From: Dendrophyllia cribrosa
Lineage: Eukaryota; Cnidaria; Anthozoa; Scleractinia; Dendrophylliidae
Assembly (NCBI GenBank): GCA_024195265.1
Contig: JAJLRJ010000005.1
Location: 35,842,105 to 35,906,104 of the forward strand
DNA: 64,000 nt
Reading direction: 5' to 3'
The first letter of the stretch is position 1, and each line of letters begins with the position of its first letter. The notes beneath the pieces were generated by a model that saw nothing but the letters and a program-made list of their open reading frames with translations, was not told the origin of the DNA and did no database searches. A program made the position numbers and the translations under genes. This document shows positions 63,246-64,000 of the stretch, in pieces.

Positions 63246-64000
63246 CCTGACGTTGGAGATCTGACGGAGAACAGGGTGGAAGTGATGACCCCGTCAGTGA
63301 AATCACTAACGATAATTCTAATACCCCTGATGACGAATCTTCTTCCAATCGTAATGGTATTTCTGCTTCCGCAACTGACCACTCGAGTACGCCCGACCAT
63401 GATATTTTTGAATCCTTAAAACCCAAGCGTAGTAAGTGGACCCCTCCACCTGGTAAATTCTCAGCCCTAGATCATTATATTGACAAATGCCGGAGAGAAG
63501 TCAACCATCTAGACTTCAAGAGTAAGGCTACACCGCACAACCTCACCAGGGGAGAACAAGAGGCCTTACGGAGACTGAGGAAACGAACTGATGTTGTGTT
63601 CAGAGCGGCAGATAAAGGAGGAGCATTTGTCGTCTGGAGAAAAGATCTTTACCTAGCTGAGGCCTACAGACAACTGTCGGACGGTAATTTTTACCAGCGA
63701 ATTCCTGATGACGCAACACAATAACATCAAGATTTAGTGCGTTCTTTTGTTCAACAGGCTATAGAGGCCGAGGAACTCCCTCCATCAGCCACTAACCTTC
63801 TTGTAGAACATGCGCGTACTTCGAAATTTTATTTACTACCCAAGATACACAAGCCTGGGAATCCAGGTAGGCCAATTGTTTCCGCTTGCGCATGTCCTAT
63901 AGAGAATTTAGCTTGTTATCTCGACAAGTTAACGGCACCATTTGTACGCCAATTGGCTAGCTACGTAAAAGACACCACCCACATGTTGCAAATACTAGAT
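63246..64000 (+). pseudogene. Penelope family 2 RT, N-terminal half, runs off the window
   Basis: The plus strand reads KRSKWTPPPGKFSALDHYID, RGEQEALRRLRKRTD, VFRAADKGGAFVVWRKDLY, then a TAA stop at 63722. It continues in the same frame: FYLLPKIHKPGNPGRPIVS and ACPIENLACYLDKLTAPFV. Same fold order as family 1, clearly divergent in sequence. The catalytic palm lies beyond the window. The stop makes this copy a likely pseudogene. Confidence 0.85.

Overview
The window is eukaryotic, metazoan nuclear DNA. It has intron-rich coding exons with GT/AG borders, dense MITEs, LINE, Penelope, gypsy and DNA-transposon remains, poly-G tracts and microsatellites, and no operons. The protein families and repeat styles (IL-17 receptor-like gene, GIY-YIG Penelope elements with hammerhead motifs, THAP and YqaJ transposon proteins) suggest a cnidarian, most likely an anthozoan such as a stony coral. 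That assignment is inference; the sequence alone does not name the species.

Left half (about 4.7-26.9 kb): one host gene lies on the minus strand. I assembled 13 exons by hand from splice sites and phase. They give a 632-residue open frame: signal peptide, Ig-like domain, two fibronectin-III-like domains, one transmembrane helix and a cytoplasmic SEFIR domain split over the last two exons. This is an IL-17 receptor (IL17RD/Sef-like) architecture. Its introns are loaded with elements: a threefold tandem MITE array fills most of intron 11, a Merlin transposon nested in a TTAA-flanked element fills intron 6, and a 12-bp-type minisatellite lies in intron 1.

Middle (27-41 kb): repeat-dominated. 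It holds a truncated RTE-type LINE and a hAT-type MITE inside one larger inverted-repeat element, three copies of one dispersed repeat (R1), and a Tx1/L1-like LINE whose RT core is deleted. That LINE is interrupted by a 1.57-kb long-TIR transposon with a perfect 8-bp target duplication. A back-to-back run of MITEs follows.

41.5-48.7 kb: a decayed gypsy retrotransposon. Its gag is split by a 4.4-kb ISL2EU/Harbinger-like DNA transposon with 52-bp perfect TIRs. That element carries a SAP-SWIM-YqaJ nuclease gene (plus strand) and a THAP-DDE transposase gene (minus strand), and is itself hit by a Penelope fragment and a small hAT-type MITE.

50.4-51.2 kb: a single-exon open frame of unknown function, basic and serine-rich.

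55.3-62.7 kb: the most striking object. A compound Penelope-like retroelement has two intact, protein-identical 903-residue RT/GIY-YIG genes head to head, with a third 5'-truncated copy between them. The whole is bounded by one 11-bp target duplication, so it looks like a single very recent insertion. Hammerhead-ribozyme-like motifs sit in its terminal repeats. A second, more decayed Penelope family with its own hammerhead motif begins at 62.66 kb and runs off the right edge.
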